From: Candidatus Bathyarchaeota archaeon
GTDB taxonomy: Archaea > Thermoproteota > Bathyarchaeia > Bathyarchaeales > Bathyarchaeaceae
Direction: 5' to 3'
DNA: 40,410 bases
Assembly (NCBI GenBank): GCA_030608565.1
Contig: JAUWDY010000013.1
Location: 1-40,410, forward strand
This document shows positions 8,639 through 15,076 of the stretch, piece by piece (position 1 is the stretch's first letter; every line of letters begins with the position of its first letter). The position numbers and the translations under genes are program-made. The notes under the pieces were generated by a model. That model ran no database searches, was not told where the DNA came from, and was given only the letters and a program-made list of their open reading frames with translations.

Positions 8639-9085
8639 TTAGGGAACCATGAAACTGCCGCTGTCAATCGTGGCTCCATTCTTGTCTGTAGTCCACCAAC
8701 TGACTTTGAACTTTTTGTCTGTGGTTACTATTTTGAAACCAGCCTGTGATCCTCCATTCAGGATCGCACGTTTGTCACCTGTTTCCCATTTGAGTGAACT
8801 TGGTTTCAAAAGCCATTTAGCTCTCCAACCTTTTGGTTTGCCAACGGCGAGTATCGTAGTGTTGACTGACACATGGAAGTCGTAGATTGGTTGAGTGTCA
8901 TTTCCATCGTTGACAACTTCGATATCAGTTTTGTATGCCACCCCTTTCCCTTTGTATTTCACATCCGTGGGAGGAGTTGCACCCGCAGAATCAGCGAAAA
9001 CTGGCTGGACAACTAGTGCTTCGACCACCAGGAGAGATAGCAGCAACAAGACAGGAATTGCTGTAACACGAAGCATCTTTCTCAC
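8639..9085 (-). CDS. Secreted beta-rich protein, family unknown
   Basis: A 148-residue protein with an obvious signal peptide, basic MRKMLR then a hydrophobic core (PVLLLLSLLVVEALVV) and a cleavage-like QPVFADS. The mature part (about 115 residues) is rich in beta strands (YKTDIEVVNDGNDTQPIYDF, AGFKIVTTDKKFKVSWWTTD), reminiscent of Ig-like or carbohydrate-binding sandwiches. No family is recognised. The frame is open further upstream, but GTG 9085 is chosen because GGAGGTGA precedes it at normal spacing and the signal peptide follows at once. The gene is bracketed by the hairpin direct repeats at 8453 and 9169, and a 10-codon frame precedes it at 9091-9123. Confidence 0.75.
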   Translation of the reverse strand: MRKMLRVTAIPVLLLLSLLVVEALVVQPVFADSAGATPPTDVKYKGKGVAYKTDIEVVNDGNDTQPIYDFHVSVNTTILAVGKPKGWRAKWLLKPSSLKWETGDKRAILNGGSQAGFKIVTTDKKFKVSWWTTDKNGATIDSGSFMVP

Positions 9086-9090
9086 TTCTC

Positions 9091-9123
9091 TCACCTCCCT
9101 TCTCCTAGAGCGCTGGCTTTCAT
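9091..9123 (-). promoter_or_regulatory. Possible 10-codon leader peptide upstream of the secreted protein
   Basis: An ATG at 9123 follows a CGGAGGA ribosome site and reads MKASALGEGR, then stop. Its TGA is formed from bases of the GGAGGTGA ribosome site of the main gene, so translation of the two would be coupled. It is short enough to be chance; the good ribosome site is the only reason to list it. Confidence 0.35.
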
Positions 9124-9168
9124 GTCCTCCGATCTTACTTTTAACTCTTGAGAAAGAATGTTCTATAA

Positions 9169-9223
9169 TATCAGTTGTACGTACTCTCGTACGTAGTACG
9201 CTTTCACAAACACGAAATCTTGA
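9169..9223. repeat. Hairpin-bearing direct repeat, copy 2
   Basis: Partner of 8453-8507. Here the stem is perfect: TACGTAC at 9178-9184, loop TCTC, GTACGTA at 9189-9195. It lies 84-138 bases upstream of the secreted-protein start on the minus strand, while copy 1 lies beyond that gene's 3' end, so the two copies bracket the gene. Confidence 0.6.
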
Positions 9224-9319
9224 ACCCACGTTCAAATTTGCGTGCATGAAAGCAACAACCACGGCTCAATTCTCTTTTCTGGCTCTGCTTCATATATGCC
9301 CAATGCGTGCATTATCTGC

Positions 9320-9340
9320 GTAGTCACAATTTGTGACTAC
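9320..9340. promoter_or_regulatory. Operator-like perfect palindrome before the bactofilin-like gene
   Basis: Two 10-base arms, GTAGTCACAA and TTGTGACTAC, around a single central T. A TATA-like element (TTCATATATGCC, 9289-9300) lies about 25-30 bases upstream, which puts the palindrome on the predicted transcription start, a classic repressor position in archaea. An 8/10-matching version stands at the same distance before the gene at 7462. It could also fold as a leader hairpin. Confidence 0.6.
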
Positions 9341-9445
9341 AAGACGTGAGTTTCCCTTTTATGTCTCGGAGTTACAGCTTACTATGTCGGAGGACTAGCA
9401 GTGAACAGCAAAGTATCTGTCCCTTCGAGAAGTAGAACAACACTA
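9320..9445 (+). repeat. 5' expression cassette, copy 2 (partner 7380-7506)
   Basis: This is the palindrome, leader, GGAGGA ribosome site, GTG start and first codons in common with the membrane-protein gene. The leader of this copy can encode an out-of-frame 21-residue peptide starting at GTG 9333. In copy 1 the matching reading (VTT.REFPFY) is in frame with the gene, so the leader seems to be kept as DNA or RNA rather than as protein. Confidence 0.8.
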
Positions 9446-10738
9446 GATTTTGTTGAAGGAAACTTGGTGATAGGCAGGCGTGCAGTTATCGATGGAACAG
9501 GAACACCGCCCACAGTGAAAGTTTCCGGCACAATTTACTGTGAAGGAGACAACACTTTCGAGTGCAACGTCTCAGCAGAAAATCTGGAAGCCGAAGACAA
9601 CGTGACAATTCATGGAAACTTGGAAATAGAAAATGACGTTAAGGTGGAAGACGGTCACTTAGAAGTTCACGGCAAAATGACTGCAAAACGTGTAGATGTA
9701 GACGCGGCCTTATATGTGAGCAAGGATCTGACGGTTGAAAAAGTTGATGTTGGCGGAAGCCTAAAGGTTGATGGAAATGTTAAAGCCGAAGACATAGATG
9801 CGGGTGGAAGCTTTAAAGCCCAAGGAGAAGTAGAGGCGGAGAAAATAGACGTGGGAGGAAGCGTTTCAATCGAATCCAAAGTGAACATCACAAAACTAGA
9901 TGTAGGTGGCACGGCAAAAGTTGGAGGCGGAAAAGTCTGCGAAGTAGATATCGGCGGATGCTTTGAGTCGAAAGCCCCATTAGAGTTTGAAAAAATCAAT
10001 GTGGGTGGAGTAGTTCGACTAGCCAGCAAAAACAAGGGGGGCGACGTAGATGTTGGAGGGTCATTCAAAGTCGAAGGGGACTTGGAGTTCAAAGACATCG
10101 ATGTGGGAGGCAAAGTAGAGATAACTGGTTCAGGCGAAGGCTGCGAAATGGATGTTGGTGGCAAGGTGGAAGTAGGTAAGTCACTGAATCTCTCAGGAAA
10201 CCTTGACGTAGGAGGCAAAGTGGGAGTCAACGAGGAGATTTCAGCAAAAAACATCGAGGTAGGCGGAGTATTACACTCAAGAAAGGCTACAGCAGAAGAG
10301 TGCATAGAGGTTGGCGGATCAATAATTAGTGTAGAAGGCGTAACAGCACGTTGTGTTGAAATAGGAAGAAGAGGCAAAGTCCGTGGACCCATAAAGGCAG
10401 ACCAAGTCATCATAGGTAGAGACGCACATGCAGAAGACATCTACGGAAAACAAGTTCTACTCAGAAGGGGAGCACAAGCAGAAAACGTCTACGGTGAAAA
10501 CATCACCATAGAATCCAACTGCCACATCTGCGGCGAAGTACAATATACCGGCGAATTAAGAATGAACGAACATGTTTCGTTGGCTAAAGAACCACAAAAA
10601 GTAGACGCATACATGCCAACACCTTCGCAAGCACCTGTTGCTCCTACAGGAAAGAAGTACTGCCCATACTGCGGAACAGAGAATAAGGATGACGCTGTCT
10701 TTTGCAAAAAATGTGGAAAGAAGATACCCAAAGAGTAG
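9401..10738 (+). CDS. Bactofilin-like beta-solenoid protein with C-terminal zinc ribbon
   Basis: A 445-residue protein built mostly of a repeat of about 17 residues with a (V/I)D(V/I)GG core: KVDVGGSLKV, KIDVGGSVSI, DVDVGGSFKV, EMDVGGKVEV and so on, at least 12 units between residues about 105 and 320. The repeat then drifts to GRDAHAEDIYG and RRGAQAENVYG units. Regular short repeats with alternating valines are the signature of right-handed beta-helices, as in polymer-forming bactofilins, which assemble into nucleotide-free filaments. The last 30 residues are a zinc ribbon (CPYCGTENKDDAVFCKKCGKK) after a Pro/Ala linker. There is no signal peptide, so it is cytoplasmic or on the inner membrane face. 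Start at GTG 9401 with GGAGGA. The bactofilin-type fold is likely; polymer formation is inferred. Confidence 0.8.
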   Translation: MNSKVSVPSRSRTTLDFVEGNLVIGRRAVIDGTGTPPTVKVSGTIYCEGDNTFECNVSAENLEAEDNVTIHGNLEIENDVKVEDGHLEVHGKMTAKRVDVDAALYVSKDLTVEKVDVGGSLKVDGNVKAEDIDAGGSFKAQGEVEAEKIDVGGSVSIESKVNITKLDVGGTAKVGGGKVCEVDIGGCFESKAPLEFEKINVGGVVRLASKNKGGDVDVGGSFKVEGDLEFKDIDVGGKVEITGSGEGCEMDVGGKVEVGKSLNLSGNLDVGGKVGVNEEISAKNIEVGGVLHSRKATAEECIEVGGSIISVEGVTARCVEIGRRGKVRGPIKADQVIIGRDAHAEDIYGKQVLLRRGAQAENVYGENITIESNCHICGEVQYTGELRMNEHVSLAKEPQKVDAYMPTPSQAPVAPTGKKYCPYCGTENKDDAVFCKKCGKKIPKE

Positions 10739-10754
10739 AAAATCAATACCTCCC

Positions 10755-10764
10755 ATGCATGCAT
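10755..10764. repeat. ATGCATGC palindrome at the outer edge of the left inverted repeat
   Basis: ATGCATGCAT starts 17 bases after the bactofilin-like gene's stop and ends 5 bases before the left arm of the 52-bp inverted repeat. A second palindrome follows that arm at 10831-10839. Confidence 0.85.
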
Positions 10765-10768
10765 TCGA

Positions 10769-10820
10769 GATTTGGACGTTAAGTGATGTTGAGTTTACAA
10801 GAAACGTCCACGATCTATGT
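10769..10820 (+). repeat. 52-bp inverted repeat, left arm
   Basis: This is the exact reverse complement of 12991-13042. Both arms are flanked on both sides by ATGCATGC palindromes. The arm includes an ATG and 11 further codons (MLSLQETSTIYV) that the right arm also encodes. Perfect identity over 52 bp implies a recent duplication or active conversion. Confidence 0.9.
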
Positions 10821-10866
10821 ATATTCCTTTATGCATGCACTCTATCTGTTTATCTCAACTTCATAA
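10786..10866 (+). pseudogene. Truncated 26-codon frame inside the left inverted repeat
   Basis: It starts MLSLQETSTIYV, identical to the start of the broken recombinase frame at 13028, then diverges, meets a palindrome-encoded MHA and stops after 26 residues. It looks like a 5' fragment of the gene carried by the right arm and is unlikely to be functional. Confidence 0.4.
10831..10839. repeat. ATGCATGC palindrome at the inner edge of the left inverted repeat
   Basis: ATGCATGCA lies 10 bases inside the left arm. The right arm has TGCATGCATGCAT at 12968-12980, also 10 bases inside, although the 10 bases between differ. The unit palindrome-repeat-palindrome is therefore kept on both sides. Confidence 0.8.
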
Positions 10867-10906
10867 ATCAAATAAGAATGACTTTTCAACCTAATTTTGA
10901 TGTTCC

Positions 10907-11314
10907 ATGAGAAGAATTGCTACACATTATATAACTGGTTACGCGTTGGGCTTCGCACTCTGCCTTGTCGGACTAACTATGCTAGCTGCCATATTATGGA
11001 GGGCATGGCCGAATGTGTCCACTTCACACAGTGTATTCCCAGCTTTAGAGCAGTATCTCTGGACAAAAGACTTTGACTTTGGCTTCGGCGTTAGGTTAAA
11101 ACTGATGCACTTGACCATAATGGGAGCTGCCGCTTTAGCTTTTGGGATTTTCGTTCTTGCGTTCAGCCGAAAAGTCTTCTATGTAGGAAAAAATGTTTTG
11201 TTGCAGTGTCCGTTCTGTAAGAACCAATGGAAGGCAAGCCGAGCAAGGGGATGGGGTACATGCCCCTACTGCAACCAGATGGTCCAACCGAAAGTAGTAA
11301 AAATTAGAAAATGA
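10907..11314 (+). CDS. Two-pass membrane protein with cytoplasmic zinc ribbon
   Basis: A 135-residue protein. Two hydrophobic helices (ALGFALCLVGLTMLAAILW at about residues 13-31 and LTIMGAAALAFGIFVLAFS at about 68-86) are followed by a soluble tail with CPFCKNQW and CPYCNQMV, a zinc ribbon of CxxC...CxxC type, ending in a basic KVVKIRK. It starts at ATG 10907 without a clear ribosome site, so initiation may be leaderless. It lies inside the inverted-repeat segment, directly before a recombinase remnant. No family name; membrane-tethered zinc ribbons of this kind are frequent in archaea. Confidence 0.75.
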   Translation: MRRIATHYITGYALGFALCLVGLTMLAAILWRAWPNVSTSHSVFPALEQYLWTKDFDFGFGVRLKLMHLTIMGAAALAFGIFVLAFSRKVFYVGKNVLLQCPFCKNQWKASRARGWGTCPYCNQMVQPKVVKIRK

Positions 11315-11321
11315 ACAGAAT

Positions 11322-11447
11322 ATGCATGTATACGTGAAGACCAAAGACATAGTTTACGTTCAGAGACAGTTGGGATACAAGAGCATCTCAAACACCCTCA
11401 GGTATATTGGAATCATAGACTCCGATGCAAGCATGGTTCATACATAG
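11322..11447 (+). pseudogene. C-terminal remnant of a tyrosine recombinase/integrase
   Basis: The frame from ATG 11322 to TAG 11447 reads VYVQRQLGYKSISNTLRYI, the typical C-terminal signature of archaeal XerA/phage-type tyrosine recombinases: helix, LGHKS-like turn (here LGYKS), then NTLRY with the catalytic tyrosine. Only 41 codons remain and they begin inside an ATGCATGTAT sequence 8 bases after the preceding stop codon. The rest of the enzyme, including the catalytic Arg and His boxes, is missing, so this is a fragment. Confidence 0.75.
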
Positions 11448-11548
11448 GAATTAGAACTTTGACTTTCGGCTCTATCGGATTAGCTTCTTCAATGAAAATC
11501 TTGTTCACTGTAACTCTATTCTACTGACCACAACCAGAACACTTCATT

Positions 11549-11890
11549 CTACGATTCGTTCTCGTTGGTTTCTTCGTCTTGCTTTCTCTCCTTTCGTTCC
11601 TTGAGATGGCGATTTAGCTTATTTACTGCGTCAGCAAAGGCACTTGCCACCAATCTGAGGAGGTCAAGAAGAAGTGTAATTATAGCTTTTGCGAAACCCT
11701 TAGTGATATCTGGAGCTATAGGCAGTGCCATAAGATAGAGACCTACAAGGAGAGCCACTATTCCGGCAACAATGTCAGAGACGGAAGTAGGGTTAAGTAG
11801 AGTAGAGATGCCAAGAAGAACAACTACTGCGCCTATCACAGCTACAAGATACTTGTAGTCTATCTCATCACTTTCTCTTCGCTTAGTCAC
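11549..11890 (-). CDS. Small two-pass membrane protein
   Basis: A 113-residue protein with a charged N-terminus (MTKRRESDEID), two membrane helices (YLVAVIGAVVVLLGISTLL and IVAGIVALLVGLYLMALPI), an amphipathic helix and a highly charged C-terminal tail (LKERKERKQDEETNENES). It starts at GTG 11890 after GAGAAGG at good spacing. No family recognised. It lies on the opposite strand to the recombinase remnant within the inverted-repeat segment. Confidence 0.7.
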   Translation of the reverse strand: MTKRRESDEIDYKYLVAVIGAVVVLLGISTLLNPTSVSDIVAGIVALLVGLYLMALPIAPDITKGFAKAIITLLLDLLRLVASAFADAVNKLNRHLKERKERKQDEETNENES

Positions 11891-11942
11891 CTATTCCTTC
11901 TCCCATACCTTAATCTCAAGAGAAGTGTATGCCTGCATAGTA

Positions 11943-12260
11943 TTATCTTACAAATGTCTGCGCGTGCGCTTTGTTTGTGCATTCTGTTAATCTTTTGCAT
12001 GTTAGGCATTCTTCTGGAATCTGACCGCCACTAGAGAATAGCTTCAGATATCCAAAGTAGTGCGGGCAACTTGATGGTTTTTCTTTTTTGATGTCTCGTG
12101 AGTGGCTTGGGAATTTTAGGCTTTCCTTTTCTAAGGTAAGGTCGATTCGGTTTTTGCAGTGTGGGCAGGCATAGTAGGTTTCTCGGGGAATTCTTGAAAG
12201 GTCGACTCGTATGATTAGTTGGTCAATTTTCTTTCCACAGTCTGGATGGGGACACTTCAC
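11943..12260 (-). CDS. Double zinc-binding protein, unknown function
   Basis: A 105-residue protein. The N-terminal half has CPHPDCGKK and CPHCKNR separated by about 25 residues, a zinc ribbon. The C-terminal half has CPHYFGYL then CLTCKRLTEC, a second cysteine cluster. It starts at GTG 12260, with a TATA-like stretch (CTTAATATAG on the minus strand) roughly 25 bases upstream, which suggests a leaderless transcript. Similar small two-part cysteine proteins occur in Bathyarchaeota and Thermoplasmata genomes, but no function is known to me. Confidence 0.7.
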   Translation of the reverse strand: MKCPHPDCGKKIDQLIIRVDLSRIPRETYYACPHCKNRIDLTLEKESLKFPSHSRDIKKEKPSSCPHYFGYLKLFSSGGQIPEECLTCKRLTECTNKAHAQTFVR

Positions 12261-12401
12261 TGGCCTTTCAACCCACTATATTAAGTATCAATTGGAGGCG
12301 TAGTTCCTAACACTCGCAACATTCTTCTATTGTCAGATTAAACGTTTATGAATAGGCAATCAATATTCGAAAACGCGCATAGATGCATGTATGCAGAGAT
12401 G

Positions 12402-12473
12402 TTAAGCTAACACTTTGAGGTTAGCCCTATCATAGGTCTCCTGGAGTTTCTCAGGGTTATCTTTATTGTATGT
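12402..12473 (-). pseudogene. Second recombinase C-terminal remnant
   Basis: On the minus strand the last 23 codons read TYNKDNPEKLQETYDRANLKVLA then stop, parallel to the end of the frame at 12745 (HYTGKSLQQLKRIYDKAGLKVLA). It is closed upstream by an in-frame TAG, so only the tail is left. It is a decayed relative of the neighbouring recombinase gene. Confidence 0.55.
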
Positions 12474-12577
12474 CTATGACAAGAATATTATCCAGAATTA
12501 CTCATTTCCATATTGGAAAATTCGCTTTTAAACCTCAATGGAAAAGATAGGCATGAGAGAAAGGAGAAATCTTGCAG

Positions 12578-12727
12578 TTGAATAAATACAAAAGAATCCC
12601 CAGCTATCGCCGATATTGGAACCACCCCAGTATGGTAAGCACTGACCAGAAGCTTTCAAAGGAACAAAGAAGGAAGATTACTGAAAAATTCTTCCAGTTA
12701 ATGGAAAAAACTGGAAAGAGCCGGTAA
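12578..12727 (+). CDS. Small basic helical protein, possible element gene
   Basis: A 49-residue frame from TTG 12578 (or TTG 12572, two codons longer) behind AAGGAGA. It is basic and mostly helical, with aromatic residues near the start (YRRYW) and the helix KLSKEQRRKITEKFFQLMEK. It sits between two recombinase remnants, so it may be a leftover small protein of the integrated element. No family recognised; the ribosome site is the main support. Confidence 0.35.
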   Translation: MNKYKRIPSYRRYWNHPSMVSTDQKLSKEQRRKITEKFFQLMEKTGKSR

Positions 12728-12744
12728 TAAGCAAAGAAGGAAGG

Positions 12745-13028
12745 TTAGGCCAGAACTTTTAGGCCAGCCTTATCATAGATTCTTTTCAGTTGTTGTAGGC
12801 TTTTTCCTGTATAGTGTTTAGCTATGACAGTTCTCGAAGCTCTTCCTTGAAATATATCAACAAATCTGTCGGCATGCTGTCCAGACCAATCCAAGGAAGT
12901 GGCTTAGGTAACTCGACGTAAGATTTGTAATTCTGCTTCTTTATCCAGCGATTGAGCAAATCGATTTTGCATGCATGCATAATCGGCTTAACATAGATCG
13001 TGGACGTTTCTTGTAAACTCAACATCAC
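12745..13028 (-). pseudogene. Frameshifted archaeal tyrosine recombinase, C-terminal part
   Basis: From ATG 13028 the frame reads MLSLQETSTIYV through WIKKQNYKSYVELPKPLPW. To continue as a recombinase it must change frame near 12890, after which the sequence reads GQHADRFVDIFQGR then TVIAKHYTGKSLQQLKRIYD and ends KVLA at 12745. The DxxQGR...(A/R)HY pattern is characteristic of archaeal (SSV-type) integrases, with the tyrosine of HY as nucleophile. Uncorrected, the first frame stops at 12822. The N-terminal catalytic region is absent. The right inverted-repeat arm covers its start, and a palindrome (12968-12980) falls inside it, encoding MHAC. Confidence 0.7.
12968..12980. repeat. ATGCATGC palindrome inside the broken recombinase
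   Basis: TGCATGCATGCAT interrupts or replaces the coding sequence between the repeat-encoded start (TIYV) and the recombinase-like KIDLLNRWIKK. Confidence 0.8.
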
Positions 13029-13042
13029 TTAACGTCCAAATC
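12991..13042 (-). repeat. 52-bp inverted repeat, right arm
   Basis: Exact reverse complement of 10769-10820. Together the arms bracket about 2.2 kb containing the recombinase remnants and three or four small genes. The ends carry no obvious transposase or IS-type terminal sequence. Confidence 0.9.
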
Positions 13043-13046
13043 ACAC

Positions 13047-13056
13047 ATGCATGCAT
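13047..13056. repeat. ATGCATGC palindrome at the outer edge of the right inverted repeat
   Basis: ATGCATGCAT lies 4 bases outside the right arm, mirroring the site at 10755-10764, and 46 bases before the SIS-domain gene. Confidence 0.85.
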
Positions 13057-13102
13057 AATGGTTCAAGATTTAAATTGTTAGAGGTTATTTCTTTAATAAG
13101 GT

Positions 13103-14266
13103 GTGAGTGCGATCAGAAGTAAGATTAGCCGTATAGGATACGTTAACAGGATACAAGATAACATTCTTGACATAAAAAGAAAAAAACTGTTGCCGCTGTA
13201 TGAGGATCTAAAATCTGCAAACTGTGTGGTTTGTGGCGGATCTGGAAGATCATTGTATTCCTTGAACGCTGCGATGAGTCAAATTGCAATGAGCCAGATA
13301 GGCTGGAGAAACAAAGTGGTGTTGACTCCCGACGACCCCGGTTTTCCTGGGAAAAGCATGTACGATGCGGCAACCGAACTTGAAAGAAGATACAAAAAGA
13401 TTTTGCTATTAATCAACTCTGGAAGCGGCCTCTCCGGAGACTCCGTGACAATGGCGCAAGATTTGGCAAGATATATTGAAGATAAAAAGACGTCGAAGTT
13501 TTCCATGGGACTTATAACCTCTAATATGAGCTCACCGTTAGCCAAAATAGTTCGTGAACACGGGCATGTCGCCAAGTTAAAAGGGCGACGAAGCTCGAAG
13601 CCTTCCTTGGAATACAGTGAGATAGGCATTATGGGTGACGTGTTCGAACTTGGAAGCCTGTTCCTTTTGTGCATGATGACTGAAGCGATTTTCCGAAACC
13701 TCCAAGTAGGTGGAATGTTTCAACTCTGCGAAGAGGAATTCACAAAGCTAGGACCCATGATCGACTCAAATTTGGAGTCGGAAACCTATGCGCATCTTGT
13801 TGACATGATGGAAAAGCGGACCAACGTGTTTCTAGGGGGAAAAGGCACGGCAAACGAGATCATCAAAATGGCTGCCATAAGACTTTTTCACATCAAAGGT
13901 TTTTTGGGAGACAATGTATACGTAGCCCGGGGGGTGAACACCCCACGTCCTAGAGCCGGAGACCTTGAGATCTTGGTGTCGTTTTCCGGAGAAACCAAAC
14001 CTGTCATTAGCTGGTGTGATGTCTTCAAGAAACTGAACGGAATGGTTCTGTCAATCACGGGGACAAGAAAGTCAACTTTAGCCGAGAAGTCAGACTTCCA
14101 AATAACCCTAGAAGAAACTGTGAAGTCAGGTCAACCTAGGAGGTTTTATATGCGAGCAGCATACGTCTTGAGTCCTTTACCAGTGAAACTTGCTGAAAGA
14201 CTGCGGGAAAGAGGGCTAAAACTGCCCGAATACATAATCAATTGGTATCACTCGGTTACACAATAG
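13103..14266 (+). CDS. Double SIS-domain sugar-isomerase-like protein
   Basis: A 387-residue protein with two SIS (sugar isomerase) folds. The first has NCVVCGGSGRSLYSLNAAMS and ILLLINSGSGLSGDSVTMA, the second has NVFLGGKGTANEIIKMAAIRLFHIKGF and LEILVSFSGETKPVISW. These are the phosphosugar-binding serine/glycine loops. SIS proteins isomerise or sense phosphorylated sugars; the nearest archaeal types are 6-phospho-3-hexuloisomerase and glucosamine-6-phosphate isomerase relatives, but two SIS domains with this spacing do not match PHI (single domain). Start GTG 13103; an A/T-rich TATA-like GATTTAAATTG lies about 30 bases upstream, so the mRNA may be nearly leaderless. It stands just outside the inverted-repeat element. 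Confidence 0.85.
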   Translation: MSAIRSKISRIGYVNRIQDNILDIKRKKLLPLYEDLKSANCVVCGGSGRSLYSLNAAMSQIAMSQIGWRNKVVLTPDDPGFPGKSMYDAATELERRYKKILLLINSGSGLSGDSVTMAQDLARYIEDKKTSKFSMGLITSNMSSPLAKIVREHGHVAKLKGRRSSKPSLEYSEIGIMGDVFELGSLFLLCMMTEAIFRNLQVGGMFQLCEEEFTKLGPMIDSNLESETYAHLVDMMEKRTNVFLGGKGTANEIIKMAAIRLFHIKGFLGDNVYVARGVNTPRPRAGDLEILVSFSGETKPVISWCDVFKKLNGMVLSITGTRKSTLAEKSDFQITLEETVKSGQPRRFYMRAAYVLSPLPVKLAERLRERGLKLPEYIINWYHSVTQ

Positions 14267-14297
14267 AACTATGCACACATACATGCATAAAATTGTG

Positions 14298-14924
14298 CTA
14301 GCCTGATTTTTCTCTTAGCATAGCCCAATGATTGACACCTGTTCCCGGAATGGTGTCTTCCTCAACTACTTTAAATCCAAAATGCTTGTAGACCGGTACA
14401 TTCTCTTCATTTTGGGTTTCAAGATAGCAGGGGAAATGTTCTTGGTCTATTCGAGCAAGCATAGGTTTCAACAATCTACTTGCATAACCTTTCCCCTGAA
14501 ACGAAGGGTCGACACCAGTAAGGAACAAATACCAATGACGAAAAGGTGCATGGCGATCATGCACCTTGAAAGCATATTCGTTATAAGACATCATTCTTGA
14601 AATAACCTTTCCAAACTTAAAATAAAAATGAACAAGTGATAACCCTCCAATCCGAATCATCTTCCATAATGTCATCTTGGCTTTCTCAGGTGGAAACCAA
14701 ACTGCAACTGCTTCCAGATTAGGGGATGTTGCATAAACTTCACCGTACATGACTCCAAAACGAGTCATAAGCTGTAAAGCGTATGACAAAGCCTTTCTTT
14801 CTGAAGGATCTGAAATGAAATAATTAAACAGCGGATCATCTTGAAGCGCTCGGGCAAACGTTTCAGCAGCCGGTTTGATCTGAACTTTTGACAACCGGAC
14901 AAGACTGTCCAAATCGATTACCAT
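14298..14924 (-). CDS. GNAT-family N-acetyltransferase
   Basis: About 208 residues, GNAT fold. Motif A, which binds the acetyl-CoA pyrophosphate, is GVDPSFQGKGYASRLLKP (about residues 136-153), preceded by the strand WYLFLTGV and followed by CYLETQNEENVPVYKHFGFKV, the typical motif B. The N-terminal region (AALQDDPLFNYF-like) resembles archaeal and fungal small-molecule GNATs. ATG 14924 is taken as the start; a TTG two codons upstream is possible. It converges on the SIS gene with a short gap containing CATACATGCATAAA. The substrate is not deducible. Confidence 0.88.
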   Translation of the reverse strand: MVIDLDSLVRLSKVQIKPAAETFARALQDDPLFNYFISDPSERKALSYALQLMTRFGVMYGEVYATSPNLEAVAVWFPPEKAKMTLWKMIRIGGLSLVHFYFKFGKVISRMMSYNEYAFKVHDRHAPFRHWYLFLTGVDPSFQGKGYASRLLKPMLARIDQEHFPCYLETQNEENVPVYKHFGFKVVEEDTIPGTGVNHWAMLREKSG

Positions 14925-15076
14925 AGCCAATCATCGCTCATCACTATCTGTTATTAATATCCTTAAAAACAAAAATGCAAGCGCAGAGAACACAACCTTT
15001 AGCACATGCACGCATATTGAGAAAAGGAGACTTTCTGCATTTGATTCGGCGTGATGAACATGGAAACCCGTAAATA

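Noticed and set aside
9700-10400. Regular DNA repeat resembling a CRISPR or satellite array
   Set aside because: The periodicity is at protein level (about 51 bases, degenerate), within one open frame; there are no constant repeats with unique spacers.
9667-10440. 257-codon frame on the minus strand opposite the solenoid gene
   Set aside because: It is the mirror of the DVGG repeats (PPTS repeats in the antisense), with no ribosome site and no protein likeness.
10740-13100. Insertion sequence with transposase
   Set aside because: The inverted repeat looked like IS ends, but no transposase or DDE motif is encoded; only recombinase tails are present.
15052-15058. GTGATGA, a C-box-like heptamer, as a sign of a C/D box RNA
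   Set aside because: No D box or paired C'/D' boxes at suitable distance; it lies next to the end of aor.
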